Origin: Gammaproteobacteria bacterium
Lineage (GTDB): Bacteria; Pseudomonadota; Gammaproteobacteria; Pseudomonadales; Azotimanducaceae
Direction: 5' to 3'
Length of the DNA: 39,938 bases
Assembly: GCA_030123805.1 (NCBI GenBank)
Contig: JASJXV010000012.1
Location: 1 to 39,938 of the forward strand
Shown here: positions 9,030 to 17,284 of the stretch, piece after piece
Position numbering within the stretch: the first letter of the stretch is position 1
Layout of the letters: each line of letters begins with the position of its first letter
Notes under the pieces: generated by a model
Databases searched by the model: none
Seen by the model: the letters and a program-made list of their open reading frames with translations, nothing else
What the model was told of the DNA's origin: nothing
Made by a program: the position numbers and the translations under genes

Positions 9030-9454
9030 TGGAACTTGCATTCGATCTTACACAAACCAGGGATGTACGCCGCTTTCTTTGTCAAATGACGGCGGCTTCC
9101 GAGGATATGCCGTTCGGTCCCGATGCCCTGGTCTACAAGATTCTGGAGAAACGGATGTTTGCACTGCTGATGTGGAATCGTGACCCATTGGCGCTCAATC
9201 TGAAGTGTGATCCAAATCAGGCTCTCATATTGCGCGAGCAATACGCAGCGATAGCACCGGGTTATCATATGAACAAGCAACATTGGAATACTGTCACCCT
9301 GGATGCTTCCCTGCCTGATGCGTTGGTGATCTCGATGATTCACAACTCCTACACACTGGTTGTAAACCAGTTATCCAAAAAGGACCAGAAACTACTGGGT
9401 TATCCTACTGCGGCGATGGGAAATCCCTATGGGCGTGAAGTAAATTCTATATAA
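9029..9454 (+). CDS. MmcQ/YjbR (DUF419) family protein
   Basis: This 141-residue protein carries the MmcQ/YjbR hallmarks: MPFGPDALVYKI near residue 40 and KRMFALLMW, then LKCDP, a YHMNKQHWNTVTL segment and a C-terminal helix of the form SYTLVVNQLSKKDQ. The fold is a small DNA-binding-like (CyaY-like) domain of unknown biochemical role. The ATG at 9029 shares bases with the GGDEF stop (TGATG), whereas a TTG at 9002 would add nine residues read from inside the GGDEF gene; I chose the ATG. Tight overlap says the two are co-translated. Whether it works with c-di-GMP signalling is unknown. Confidence 0.85.
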   Translation: MELAFDLTQTRDVRRFLCQMTAASEDMPFGPDALVYKILEKRMFALLMWNRDPLALNLKCDPNQALILREQYAAIAPGYHMNKQHWNTVTLDASLPDALVISMIHNSYTLVVNQLSKKDQKLLGYPTAAMGNPYGREVNSI

Positions 9455-9538
9455 AAATATTTTTATACAACTTGCGATATTTTAACAGCGTGGTAGTATA
9501 TCGAAATATATTTATATAGATTACACGCGAATTTTTTC
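9450..9538 (+). promoter_or_regulatory. AT-rich regulatory region with palindromes before the ArsR-type regulator
   Basis: A perfect 18-bp palindrome (TATAAAAATATTTTTATA, 9450-9467) overlaps the MmcQ stop. An inverted pair GATAT (9476-9480) and ATATC (9498-9502), plus TATATCGAAATATA at 9497-9510, lie between it and the ATG at 9539. ArsR-family proteins bind AT-rich inverted repeats, so one of these may be the autoregulatory operator. This is inference; no consensus was matched. Confidence 0.4.
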
Positions 9539-10531
9539 ATGCCAATCGCTACGCAATCGGCAGTCAATCCTGACGGACTACTCTCATTCTGCAAAGCTTC
9601 AGCTGAATTCCTGCGGCTGGAGATTTTAAGGGTTCTGAGTGTGGATTCATTTGGTGTTATGGAGCTGTGTAGAATATTTGACATCCAACAACCTGGTATC
9701 AGCCATCATCTGAAAATTCTTGCCAATGCAGAACTACTGGTCACTCGACGCGAAGGTAATTCCATTTTCTATCGCAGATCTCTTATCTCCGCAGAAGATC
9801 CTCTCAACGCACTTCGACACAGTCTATTCGACTCTATAGACAGGATCTCATTACGCCGGGAGGTTCACGAACGAATAGCATTAGTCCATCGGGAACGGGC
9901 AAAACACTCGCAAGCATTTTTTACAAAAAACGCTGACAAATTTAAAGAAAATCAGAATTCGATCGTCAGTTTCGATCAATATTCGGGATGTATTCAGGAT
10001 CTGCTGAATAATGAACACATTCCCCGAAAAGCGGTTGCGATGGAGGTAGGCCCCGGGGAGGGTGAGCTATTGAAGCAACTATCCCGGCAATTTGACGTCT
10101 TATATGCGCTGGACACTTCAGTGGAAATGCTGAACAAAGCAAAGCGTCAATTCGACCATTCAATCAAAAAAAATATCTTTTTTATCTGCGGAGATATGGA
10201 ACTTGCTATACAAAAACAGATTCGCGTCGATCTGATTATTCTCAATATGGTTCTGCATCACCTGCCATCACCCGCCGAAGCCTTCTCTCAGGCGCGGCGA
10301 CTCATGCATGACAATGGCTACCTGCTTATCGTAGATCTTAGTTCTCATGATCAGGATTGGGTCAGAGACAACTGTGGTGATCTCTGGCTTGGATTTGATA
10401 CGAATGATCTTGATGACTGGGCTGCAATTCATGAACTCAACCGGAGCCAGAGTTTATATCTGGGTTTGCGGAATGGCTTCCAGATTCAGATGGCGCTATT
10501 CCGAGTGAAACAGAACGACATTTCTCATTAA
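9539..10531 (+). CDS. ArsR-family regulator fused to a SAM-dependent methyltransferase
   Basis: The 330-residue protein joins two domains. Residues about 12-90 form an ArsR-type winged helix: LRLEILRVL, then the recognition region FDIQQPGISHHLKIL and the wing LVTRREGNSIFYR. Residues about 150-320 form a class I methyltransferase with the SAM-binding motif AMEVGPGEGELL near 167, an acidic YALDTSVEML strand end, and a LIILNMVLHHLP motif. The next gene is ahcY, which removes the SAH product of methylation, so control of the methyl cycle by SAM or SAH binding is a reasonable inference, comparable to SAH-responsive ArsR regulators such as SahR. No metal-binding CxC motif typical of arsenic sensors is seen. 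Gene call certain; ligand inferred. Confidence 0.85.
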   Translation: MPIATQSAVNPDGLLSFCKASAEFLRLEILRVLSVDSFGVMELCRIFDIQQPGISHHLKILANAELLVTRREGNSIFYRRSLISAEDPLNALRHSLFDSIDRISLRREVHERIALVHRERAKHSQAFFTKNADKFKENQNSIVSFDQYSGCIQDLLNNEHIPRKAVAMEVGPGEGELLKQLSRQFDVLYALDTSVEMLNKAKRQFDHSIKKNIFFICGDMELAIQKQIRVDLIILNMVLHHLPSPAEAFSQARRLMHDNGYLLIVDLSSHDQDWVRDNCGDLWLGFDTNDLDDWAAIHELNRSQSLYLGLRNGFQIQMALFRVKQNDISH

Positions 10532-10595
10532 CTTACCTTTATCCAGGCTACTGATTGCTTAAATCAATTCTGGCCGCACTCAGAGGAGACCCTAA

Positions 10596-11963
10596 ATGAC
10601 CCAACAAGATTACAGTGTCGCAGACATCGATCTGGCGGAATATGGCAGAAAAGAGCTGTCCATTGCGGAATCTGAAATGCCTGCGCTCATGAAACTCAGG
10701 GAAAAATATGCAGGCGCCAAACCATTAGGCGATGCCAGAATTCTGGGTTGTATTCACATGACAATCCAGACTGCCGTTCTAATAGATACACTTGTTGCAC
10801 TTGGCGCCGAGGTCCGCTGGTCTTCCTGTAATATATTTTCCACTCAGGATCATGCCGCAGCAGCTGTTGCTGCCCGGGGGATTCCCGTATTTGCGTGGAA
10901 AGGAGAGACGGAAGAGGAGTTTTTATGGTGTATCGAACAGACTATCCTCAAGGACGGGAAACCCTGGGATGCCAATATGATCCTTGACGATGGCGGCGAT
11001 CTGACAGAAATGGTGCACAACAAGTATCCTGAGATGCTTGATAAGATTCATGGCATCACCGAGGAGACGACCACCGGTGTGCACCGATTGTATGAAATGC
11101 TGGAAAAAAGTGAACTCAAAGTGCCTGCAATTAACGTCAATGATTCAGTGACCAAATCAAAGAATGACAACAAGTACGGCTGTCGCCACAGTCTGAACGA
11201 CGCCATAAAGCGTGGTACTGATATGTTAATGGCTGGCAAGAAAGCCCTGGTAATTGGCTACGGCGATGTAGGTAAAGGTTCTTCTCAGAGCTTGCGTCAG
11301 GAAGGCATGATCGTGCGCATTGTTGAAATTGATCCTATTTGTGCCATGCAAGCCTGCATGGACGGATTTGAGGTAGTTGCGCCTTACCTTGATGGCAACA
11401 ACACGGGTAAGCTGGAGGATGTCGATAAATCCTTGCTGGGTACGACCGATTTGATTGTAACCTGCACCGGTAATACCAACGTGTGTGATGCCAATTTGTT
11501 GCAAGCTATTAAGTCCGGTGCAGTAGTGTGCAACATAGGACACTTTGATAACGAAATTGATATCAGCTTCATGCGCGACAACTGGCAATGGGAAGAAGTA
11601 AAACCGCAAGTGCACAAGATTTACCGAAGCGACAACCCTCAAGACTACCTGATACTTTTATCCGAGGGCAGACTGGTTAACTTGGGTAATGCGACCGGAC
11701 ATCCGTCCAGAATTATGGATGGCTCTTTTGCCAATCAGGTGCTGGCTCAGTTGTGTCTTTTTGAGAGAGCATGGGCTGACAACGATACCAATCAGCGCCC
11801 ACCGATAACGGTTGAAGTATTACCAAAAGCTCTGGATGAGGAAGTCGCACGTTACATGGTCGAGGGTTTTGGTGGTGTTGTATCCAAATTAACACAGGAA
11901 CAGGCTGATTATATTAATGTTGAGACGGCAGGGCCCTTCAAACCTGAATCTTACAGATATTAG
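10596..11963 (+). CDS. ahcY: Adenosylhomocysteinase (S-adenosyl-L-homocysteine hydrolase)
   Basis: This 455-residue cytoplasmic enzyme splits S-adenosylhomocysteine into adenosine and homocysteine, relieving product inhibition of methyltransferases and feeding methionine synthesis. Family landmarks are present: [37 protein letters not shown], the substrate region [16 protein letters not shown], the NAD-binding loop GYGDVGKGS near residue 221, and the C-terminal KPESYRY. Its length matches the bacterial form. GAGGAG stands before the ATG. It is 64 bp downstream of the ArsR-methyltransferase gene on the same strand, probably an operon. metF, which often follows ahcY, is absent; a tesB remnant is found there instead. 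Confidence 0.97.
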   Translation: MTQQDYSVADIDLAEYGRKELSIAESEMPALMKLREKYAGAKPLGDARILGCIHMTIQTAVLIDTLVALGAEVRWSSCNIFSTQDHAAAAVAARGIPVFAWKGETEEEFLWCIEQTILKDGKPWDANMILDDGGDLTEMVHNKYPEMLDKIHGITEETTTGVHRLYEMLEKSELKVPAINVNDSVTKSKNDNKYGCRHSLNDAIKRGTDMLMAGKKALVIGYGDVGKGSSQSLRQEGMIVRIVEIDPICAMQACMDGFEVVAPYLDGNNTGKLEDVDKSLLGTTDLIVTCTGNTNVCDANLLQAIKSGAVVCNIGHFDNEIDISFMRDNWQWEEVKPQVHKIYRSDNPQDYLILLSEGRLVNLGNATGHPSRIMDGSFANQVLAQLCLFERAWADNDTNQRPPITVEVLPKALDEEVARYMVEGFGGVVSKLTQEQADYINVETAGPFKPESYRY

Positions 11964-11971
11964 TCAGTCAT

Positions 11972-12103
11972 ATGCAAGAAGCATTAGCTGCACTCATGGA
12001 TCGGCTTGATCTTGAACAGATAGAAGTTAATCTATTCCGTGCCACCAGTCCAAATGAGGGGCGGTAAAGTGTCTATAGTGGACAGGTTCCAGGATGTCTC
12101 TGA
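11972..12103 (+). pseudogene. tesB: Remnant of acyl-CoA thioesterase II (tesB), 5' end only
   Basis: Starting 8 bp after the ahcY stop, an ATG opens 31 codons (MQEALAALMDRL, then DLEQIEVNLFRATSPNEGR) that match the N-terminus of TesB (in E. coli, [24 protein letters not shown]). An in-frame TAA at 12065-12067 stops it, most simply from a CAA codon. The same frame then continues with SVYSGQVPG, which aligns with the conserved RQVFGGQVVGQ segment of TesB, until TGA at 12101. Nothing TesB-like follows, so about 85% of the gene is missing. It is therefore a truncated pseudogene carrying a nonsense mutation. Confidence 0.75.
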
Positions 12104-12339
12104 GTACCAATTTTGAGTGCTTGTTCAATATACGGCAATCATCAACAACATTTATCCATAGCCATAAACAGGATTTCTATTCCGCCTGGATAGCGCCGAT
12201 TTCTTCTAAAATTAGGCATTTAACTGTACAAACATGCGCCAGATTAACATAATGTGACGCTTTGCCTACTTATAAAAATCGAACAGGCATTAGATGCCGA
12301 TTCGATATCTGAGGCTTGATTTAACCGAAAGGAAAAGCA

Positions 12340-13290
12340 GTGATTATAAAGAACCAGGAAAAGCTGGCTTCAGTAGAAATCATCCAGGAAAGTTTTAAAG
12401 CCAAGCATTACATCTGCAGTGTTCAAATAGCGACGGCAGTATTTCTCGCATATCATCTGGATAAGCCGGTGTTAATCGAAGGACCTCCCGGAGTTGGAAA
12501 GACAGAACTGGCGAAAACCGTCGCAGAAATTCTGGACCTGAAGTGCATTCGTTTGCAGTGCTATGAAGGGTTGGATGAATCCAAGGCAATTTACGAGTGG
12601 AAGTATGGCAAACAGCTGCTCTATACGCAGGTTTTAAAGGAAACTCTTAGCGATATACTGGAAGGTGCCAAGGGTCTTTCAGAATCGGTGAAAAAACTTC
12701 ATGAATTCGGTGATATTTTCTTTTCCGAAGATTTTTTGGAACCCAGACCCTTGTTGAAAGCGCTCAAAGATGAACAAGGTTGTGTATTACTGATCGACGA
12801 AGTAGACAGATCCGATCATGAATTCGAATCTCTGTTGCTTGAAATGCTGTCTGACTTCCAGCTATCCATTCCTGAAATCGGGACGATAAAGGCAATTGAG
12901 AACAGGAAACCGCTGGTATTCCTTACCAGTAATAATACCCGTGAGATTAGTGATGCGCTAAAACGCCGTTGCCTGCATCTTTACATTCCCTTCCCTGACG
13001 CAACCCTGGAAAGACAAATTATTCAGGCCAGAGTACCTGAAATAGCAGAAAAGCTGCGCAACCAACTTGTCACCTTCATACAGGAACTGCGGGAGCTGGA
13101 CTTAAAGAAACTCCCGGCAATCAGTGAGACCATCGATTGGGCCAGAACCCTGATCCTGCTGAACTCGGAAACACTGGATGCTGATCTGGTGCGCCAAACC
13201 TTGAATGTTATACTGAAGTTTCAGGAGGATATTGAAGCAGTGGATGCTGAACTTCAAGGTATTACCAATAAGGCATTGAAAGAGAATTAG
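12340..13290 (+). CDS. MoxR-type AAA+ ATPase
   Basis: This 316-residue AAA+ ATPase has the Walker A motif GPPGVGKTE (48-56), a Walker B motif VLLIDEVDRSD (about 149-158), sensor 1 in FLTSNNTRE and an arginine-containing LKRRCLH segment. MoxR-class ATPases remodel partner complexes together with a VWA-domain protein, often to insert metals or cofactors. The start is GTG, with AAGGAAAAG just upstream. The CoxE-like VWA gene begins 17 bp downstream and is surely its partner. The client is not evident: no CO dehydrogenase, methanol dehydrogenase or other oxidoreductase is nearby. Confidence 0.9.
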   Translation: MIIKNQEKLASVEIIQESFKAKHYICSVQIATAVFLAYHLDKPVLIEGPPGVGKTELAKTVAEILDLKCIRLQCYEGLDESKAIYEWKYGKQLLYTQVLKETLSDILEGAKGLSESVKKLHEFGDIFFSEDFLEPRPLLKALKDEQGCVLLIDEVDRSDHEFESLLLEMLSDFQLSIPEIGTIKAIENRKPLVFLTSNNTREISDALKRRCLHLYIPFPDATLERQIIQARVPEIAEKLRNQLVTFIQELRELDLKKLPAISETIDWARTLILLNSETLDADLVRQTLNVILKFQEDIEAVDAELQGITNKALKEN

Positions 13291-13307
13291 CAGCAGAATA
13301 CCTGACA

Positions 13308-14774
13308 ATGGATAGGACACTGGTCGACTTTATCAAAGCGCTACGAACCGCCGAGGTCAAAGTTTCGCCTGCTGAAACCCTCGATGCCATGCATGCCATC
13401 GACATCGTCGGATTCGCGGACAGACAATTTCTCAAGGACAGCTTGTCCATGGTACTGTCCAAGAACACCGAAGAAAAAGCCGCATTTAACACCTGTTTCG
13501 ACCACTTCTTCACTGTTGAAAAATTCGATTCGCAACTGGACGATGGCTCGCTTGATGACGCATCACCCGATCCCATGGATGGTGGCGAATTTGATTCCTC
13601 AGAGCAGCAATCCGGCCAACAGGGGCAAGGCGGGTCCGGTGGCGGTGGTGGCGGAGGTATGGGAGAAGGCCGTGGTGAAGCGGATACCACTGAAGATACC
13701 AGCCTGCAACCGCAATCGGCATTGGGTCAACTACTCCTGTCCGGAGACAAGAATGAGCTGGTCATCAGCATCACAGAAGCAGGCAGAGCAGTTGAAGTCA
13801 ACCAGATCGTGGTTTTCACCCAGAAAGGACTATACACCCGCAAGATAATGGATCACATGGGTCTTCGAGAACTGCAGGATGAGATAGGTGAGCTTCAAGG
13901 CCAGGGAGGCAATGCGCAAATTAACCTTGCCGGTAGACTCAAGAAAGCCAGAGACCTCCTGCGGGAACGGGTTCGCGATTATGTGGAACGGCAGTTTTTC
14001 CTGCATGCCGATGCTACAGGAAAACAGCTTCGGGAAGAATTGCTCCGCAAAGTAAAGCTTTCGAATCTGGAAAAGCGTAACTTCAAGGAAGTACAGGAAA
14101 TCGTTTTCCGGATGGCCAAAAAGCTGATCGCCATTCATTCCAAGCGACGAAAAACATTCAGACGAGGTCAACTGGATGTCAGGAAAACCCTTCGCCACAA
14201 CATGCAATATGATGGTATGTTTTTCGATCTGAGGTGGAAAGCATCCAGGGTTGACCGTCCAAAGGTAATGGCGATTTGTGATGTCAGCGGTTCTGTCAGC
14301 AACTATTCAAGATTTCTGCTGATGTTTCTTTACAGCCTTGCAGAAATACTACCCAAGGTACGTTCGTTTGCTTTTTCATCGGACCTTGGAGAGGTCACTC
14401 AGCTATTCGAACATTCCAACCTTGAAGATGCAATCGCCAAGACGTTGCGCGACTACGGCAGTGGCTCAACCGATTACGGACAGATGTTTATTGACTTCAA
14501 AAAGAATTGTATGGCTGACGTCAATAACAAAACTACCATCATTATCCTCGGTGATGCCCGGAATAATTACGGCGACCCCAAAGCCGAGATACTTCGCGAA
14601 ATCTATGACAAGTCAAAACGCATCATCTGGCTCAATCCCGAACCTCGCAATAGTTGGACCGTGGGCGATGCCGAGATGAAAAAATACGCTCCCTGCTGTC
14701 ATCAGGTTGAAGTCTGTAATTCTCTGATGCACCTGGAGCGAGTGGTGGGAAATCTGCTTAGATCTGCAGGATAG
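13308..14774 (+). CDS. VWA domain-containing CoxE-like protein
   Basis: This 488-residue protein pairs with the MoxR ATPase in front. The N-terminal half is helical, with the MVDF-like opening DRTLVDFIKAL. A low-complexity acidic/Gly linker (about 80-130, including a run of seven glycines) follows. The C-terminal von Willebrand A domain starts with a MIDAS motif MAICDVSGSVSNYSRF (Asp-x-Ser-x-Ser) near residue 322 and continues with GSGSTDYG and IILGDARNNY, as in CoxE-like and YehP-like proteins. It has no signal peptide, so it acts in the cytoplasm. In this family the VWA protein is the adaptor that links ATPase action to a client, whose identity is unknown here. Confidence 0.88.
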   Translation: MDRTLVDFIKALRTAEVKVSPAETLDAMHAIDIVGFADRQFLKDSLSMVLSKNTEEKAAFNTCFDHFFTVEKFDSQLDDGSLDDASPDPMDGGEFDSSEQQSGQQGQGGSGGGGGGGMGEGRGEADTTEDTSLQPQSALGQLLLSGDKNELVISITEAGRAVEVNQIVVFTQKGLYTRKIMDHMGLRELQDEIGELQGQGGNAQINLAGRLKKARDLLRERVRDYVERQFFLHADATGKQLREELLRKVKLSNLEKRNFKEVQEIVFRMAKKLIAIHSKRRKTFRRGQLDVRKTLRHNMQYDGMFFDLRWKASRVDRPKVMAICDVSGSVSNYSRFLLMFLYSLAEILPKVRSFAFSSDLGEVTQLFEHSNLEDAIAKTLRDYGSGSTDYGQMFIDFKKNCMADVNNKTTIIILGDARNNYGDPKAEILREIYDKSKRIIWLNPEPRNSWTVGDAEMKKYAPCCHQVEVCNSLMHLERVVGNLLRSAG

Positions 14775-14863
14775 AGGAGAATTCGCTGAACCTGTTGCAC
14801 TGATTTGAACTTGCGCATCCCCCTCTCTCTTACCCTTGTCGGCTGATGAGATAGTTCAGCTCT

Positions 14864-15031
14864 ATTGTTGGCATATTTTGCGCCAAATTTATTGCACCAC
14901 AATCGGAGTGTTTCGTAAGTGACAGATATCGCGCGTTCGGCCAATGAGATCCGCTTTTCGAACATCATCGGCCAGGAATTGATCGAAGGGGATTTTTTGA
15001 ACATATTTGCTGAGATGTAATAGGTATTCAT
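14864..15031 (-). pseudogene. Remnant of an IS6-like transposase
   Basis: On the minus strand a short open stretch contains LAERAISVTYETLRLWCNKF, which strongly resembles the N-terminal region of IS6/IS26-family transposases (xAERGIxVSYETVRxWxxKFG). No DDE catalytic core, no terminal inverted repeats and no full-length ORF are present. The frame before this segment fits the family poorly; a second frame over 14950-15025 may hold part of the preceding sequence. I read it as a decayed fragment. Confidence 0.55.
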
Positions 15032-15086
15032 CGTCTACCCGTATAGCTTGCTATCTTTCTAAGTCTCTATGATCAAATACCCCAGA

Positions 15087-15413
15087 CTATAAACAGCCTG
15101 CAGGCAGTTGGATAATTTGTTCTCCCAGCATGCGCACTTCGTTGCTGTTATTGATGATAATTCCAAATGGCAAATTGTGGCGCTTCACAAATCGTTGCAG
15201 CGATGTAAGTTGCCGCAGCACTGTCTGGTGGCCAAACTTGATTTCAATGGGCAGAGTGCCAAAACTACCTTCTAGAATCAGGTCAACTTCAGCACCGTTT
15301 TTGGTTCGGAAATAATAATAGTCCCAGCGTGTTGCCTTGGTCGCCTGCAAGCCTTTGATGATTTCTTCGATAACGAAGGACTCAAAGTTCTGCCCAACCT
15401 GAGGGGCGCGCAT
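15087..15413 (-). pseudogene. Truncated DUF4143-type ATPase, C-terminal part only
   Basis: The 108-residue frame matches the C-terminal DUF4143 domain of a widespread family of about 400-residue AAA ATPases. It begins with VGQNFESFVIEEI, continues with YYFRTKNGAEVDLILE and IEIKFG (a PD-(D/E)XK-nuclease-like pattern), and ends normally. The N-terminal AAA domain with Walker motifs is absent; the upstream minus-strand sequence (15414-15560) does not resemble it. The visible ATG at 15413 is thus not a natural start. Together with the IS6 remnant it marks a zone of past insertion and deletion. Confidence 0.65.
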
Positions 15414-15664
15414 GGACCGTCAACTGGCTGTTCCGGCGGCGAGCGGTTATGTGCAGTTGAGGATTCGTCAAGACCGCGGGGCTTGAGGATCTTGCGGCCG
15501 GGGTGCCGTATCACCGCCATATCGGCGATGACTTCAGGCGGTGCTGCATCCAGGGCCAGCAGACGCTGATACCAAAATCACGCAATCCGTGGCGGTAAAA
15601 AAGCAGTCTTTTGAGCTTCATGCTACAATGCCGCGTTCTAAATTCACCCCCCGTGGTTTACCGA
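15414..15664. other. Non-coding junction upstream of the peptide transporter operon
   Basis: No convincing gene is seen here. It is the edge of the scrap region that begins at 14775 (IS6-like and DUF4143 remnants) and it holds the likely transporter promoter near 15621. Confidence 0.4.
15621..15629 (+). promoter_or_regulatory. Putative extended -10 promoter of the peptide transporter operon
   Basis: TGCTACAAT (TGn plus TACAAT) is a good extended -10. Transcription would begin near 15636, downstream of the TTG (15611) and ATG (15620) that would lengthen the first gene. It therefore supports the ATG at 15665 as the true start. Confidence 0.5.
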
Positions 15665-17281
15665 ATGTATTGCAGAATTATTTTGGCACTGTCTCTGTGC
15701 TGTGGCTTCACTTCTGCAGCGGCTATTGCTCAGATCGAAGCCACCTCAGTCGATTTTAAGAACCAGAAAATCACCATTGCACTGGCGCAAGAACCCCCGC
15801 AACTGAACCCGCTCAAGGCAACGGACCAGGTCAGTTTCTTTATACTCGGCCATGTCTCAGAAGGTCTGCTCAGATATGATCGACGCGGACGTCTAGCCCC
15901 CGGAGTGGCAGAAAAGTGGGAAATGGATGAAACAGGTGCGACCTTCTGGTTAAGGAAGAATGCACGCTGGAGTGATGGTTTACCGGTCACGGCACATGAT
16001 TTTGTGTTTGCATGGCGGGAGGCTGTAGCACCCATAACCGCATCTGAATACGCATTCGTACTGTTCCCCATAAAAAATGGCGAGAAGATTAACACCGGAG
16101 CTCTGGACAAGAGTGAGTTGGGAGTGACCGCGATCGATGACTACACGCTGAAAGTTGAATTTGAACGACCTTGTGCCTACTTTCTCAAACTCACCGCATT
16201 CGGTACCTACTTTCCGGTGCGCCAGGACTTCTATGAAAACCGTGGTGAGCGCTATGCGGCCGATGTCGAAGATATGTTGTACAACGGTCCTTTCCGCCTG
16301 GCCGAATGGGTGCACAGCGCATCTCTTAAAATGGTGAAAAATGAGAACTACTGGAACAGGGAAAGTATCACCCTGACCGAAATTGATGCTGCTTACATCA
16401 CCACCGACACAACAGCCAGACTCAATTTATTTAAAGACGGAAAAATTGCCCTGACCGGGCTGGACTCAGAAACCATCAAAGATGCACTAAATCAAAAGTA
16501 TCGCATAAGAAAATTCACTACCGGATCTGTTTTCTATCTTGAATTCAATTTTCGGGATGGTCGTTTAACCGCAAATCTCAATCTCAGAAGGGCGATGCAG
16601 GTCGTTTTCGACCCCAACGAACTGGTGAATAAAGTACTCGCCACTCCCGGCAACCTTCCCGGATACTCTCTCTTCCCTGTCTGGCTGGATGGTGTTGAAG
16701 GCAAATTTCGAAAGGAGTTCCCTGCTAAACGCATCAATATCGACATTGAGGAAGGTCGACGCCTAGTGGCATTGGCCAGGCAGGAACTCAATCTTGAAAC
16801 AATTCCACCCCTGATACTACTGGTGGGGGACAGTCCCACAGCAGCCAAGCAAGCAGAATATCTACAGGGGCTTTTCAAAACCACTCTGGACCTGGATCTG
16901 AAAATAGACATTCAGACCTTTAAACAACGACTGGCGAAAATGACGGCAGGTGAATTTGATATAGTCGCTGCCGGATGGGGTCCTGATTTCAATGACATCA
17001 TGACGTTTGGCGATCTGATGGCTTCCTGGAATCTCAACAACCGCGGTCGATATAATAATCCCAGATATGATGAGCTGGTAAGAAGAGCTCAAAATTCCAC
17101 CGATCCGCAAGTACGCATGGAAGCCATGGCAGAGGTTCAAAATATCATCATTGACGATGTCGTGATATTGCCCGAATATGAACAAGCAGTAGTTTATCTT
17201 CAACATCCCAAGCTCAAAGGGGTTGTAAGACGCATAGTCGGTCAGGATCCTGACTATACCTATGCAAGGGTCGTCCAATAG
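15665..17281 (+). CDS. oppA: Oligopeptide ABC transporter periplasmic substrate-binding protein
   Basis: This SBP_bac_5-family binding protein has about 538 residues from the chosen start. MYCRIILALSLCC, followed by GFTSAAAIAQ, is a classic export signal, with cleavage likely after Ala-Ile-Ala. Family motifs follow: ALAQEPPQLNPLKATD, HVSEGLLRYD, PGVAEKWEM, LRKNARWSDGLPVTAHDFVFAW (split across two strands of the family pattern) and YNGPFRLAEW. The protein captures oligopeptides in the periplasm and hands them to the permeases encoded directly downstream (3-bp gap). A GTG at 15653 is an alternative start; the promoter-like element at 15621 rules against still longer versions. Opp and Dpp types cannot be separated with certainty. 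Confidence 0.88.
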   Translation: MYCRIILALSLCCGFTSAAAIAQIEATSVDFKNQKITIALAQEPPQLNPLKATDQVSFFILGHVSEGLLRYDRRGRLAPGVAEKWEMDETGATFWLRKNARWSDGLPVTAHDFVFAWREAVAPITASEYAFVLFPIKNGEKINTGALDKSELGVTAIDDYTLKVEFERPCAYFLKLTAFGTYFPVRQDFYENRGERYAADVEDMLYNGPFRLAEWVHSASLKMVKNENYWNRESITLTEIDAAYITTDTTARLNLFKDGKIALTGLDSETIKDALNQKYRIRKFTTGSVFYLEFNFRDGRLTANLNLRRAMQVVFDPNELVNKVLATPGNLPGYSLFPVWLDGVEGKFRKEFPAKRINIDIEEGRRLVALARQELNLETIPPLILLVGDSPTAAKQAEYLQGLFKTTLDLDLKIDIQTFKQRLAKMTAGEFDIVAAGWGPDFNDIMTFGDLMASWNLNNRGRYNNPRYDELVRRAQNSTDPQVRMEAMAEVQNIIIDDVVILPEYEQAVVYLQHPKLKGVVRRIVGQDPDYTYARVVQ

Positions 17282-17284
17282 CTA

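Noticed and set aside
13262-13690. Long minus-strand ORF rich in proline opposite the VWA gene.
   Set aside because: It is the antisense of the Gly-rich linker; the plus strand carries a clear MIDAS domain and the MoxR partner.
15278-15520. Minus-strand ORF of 80 codons overlapping the DUF4143 remnant.
   Set aside because: It is in another frame than the recognisable domain and has no family-like sequence.
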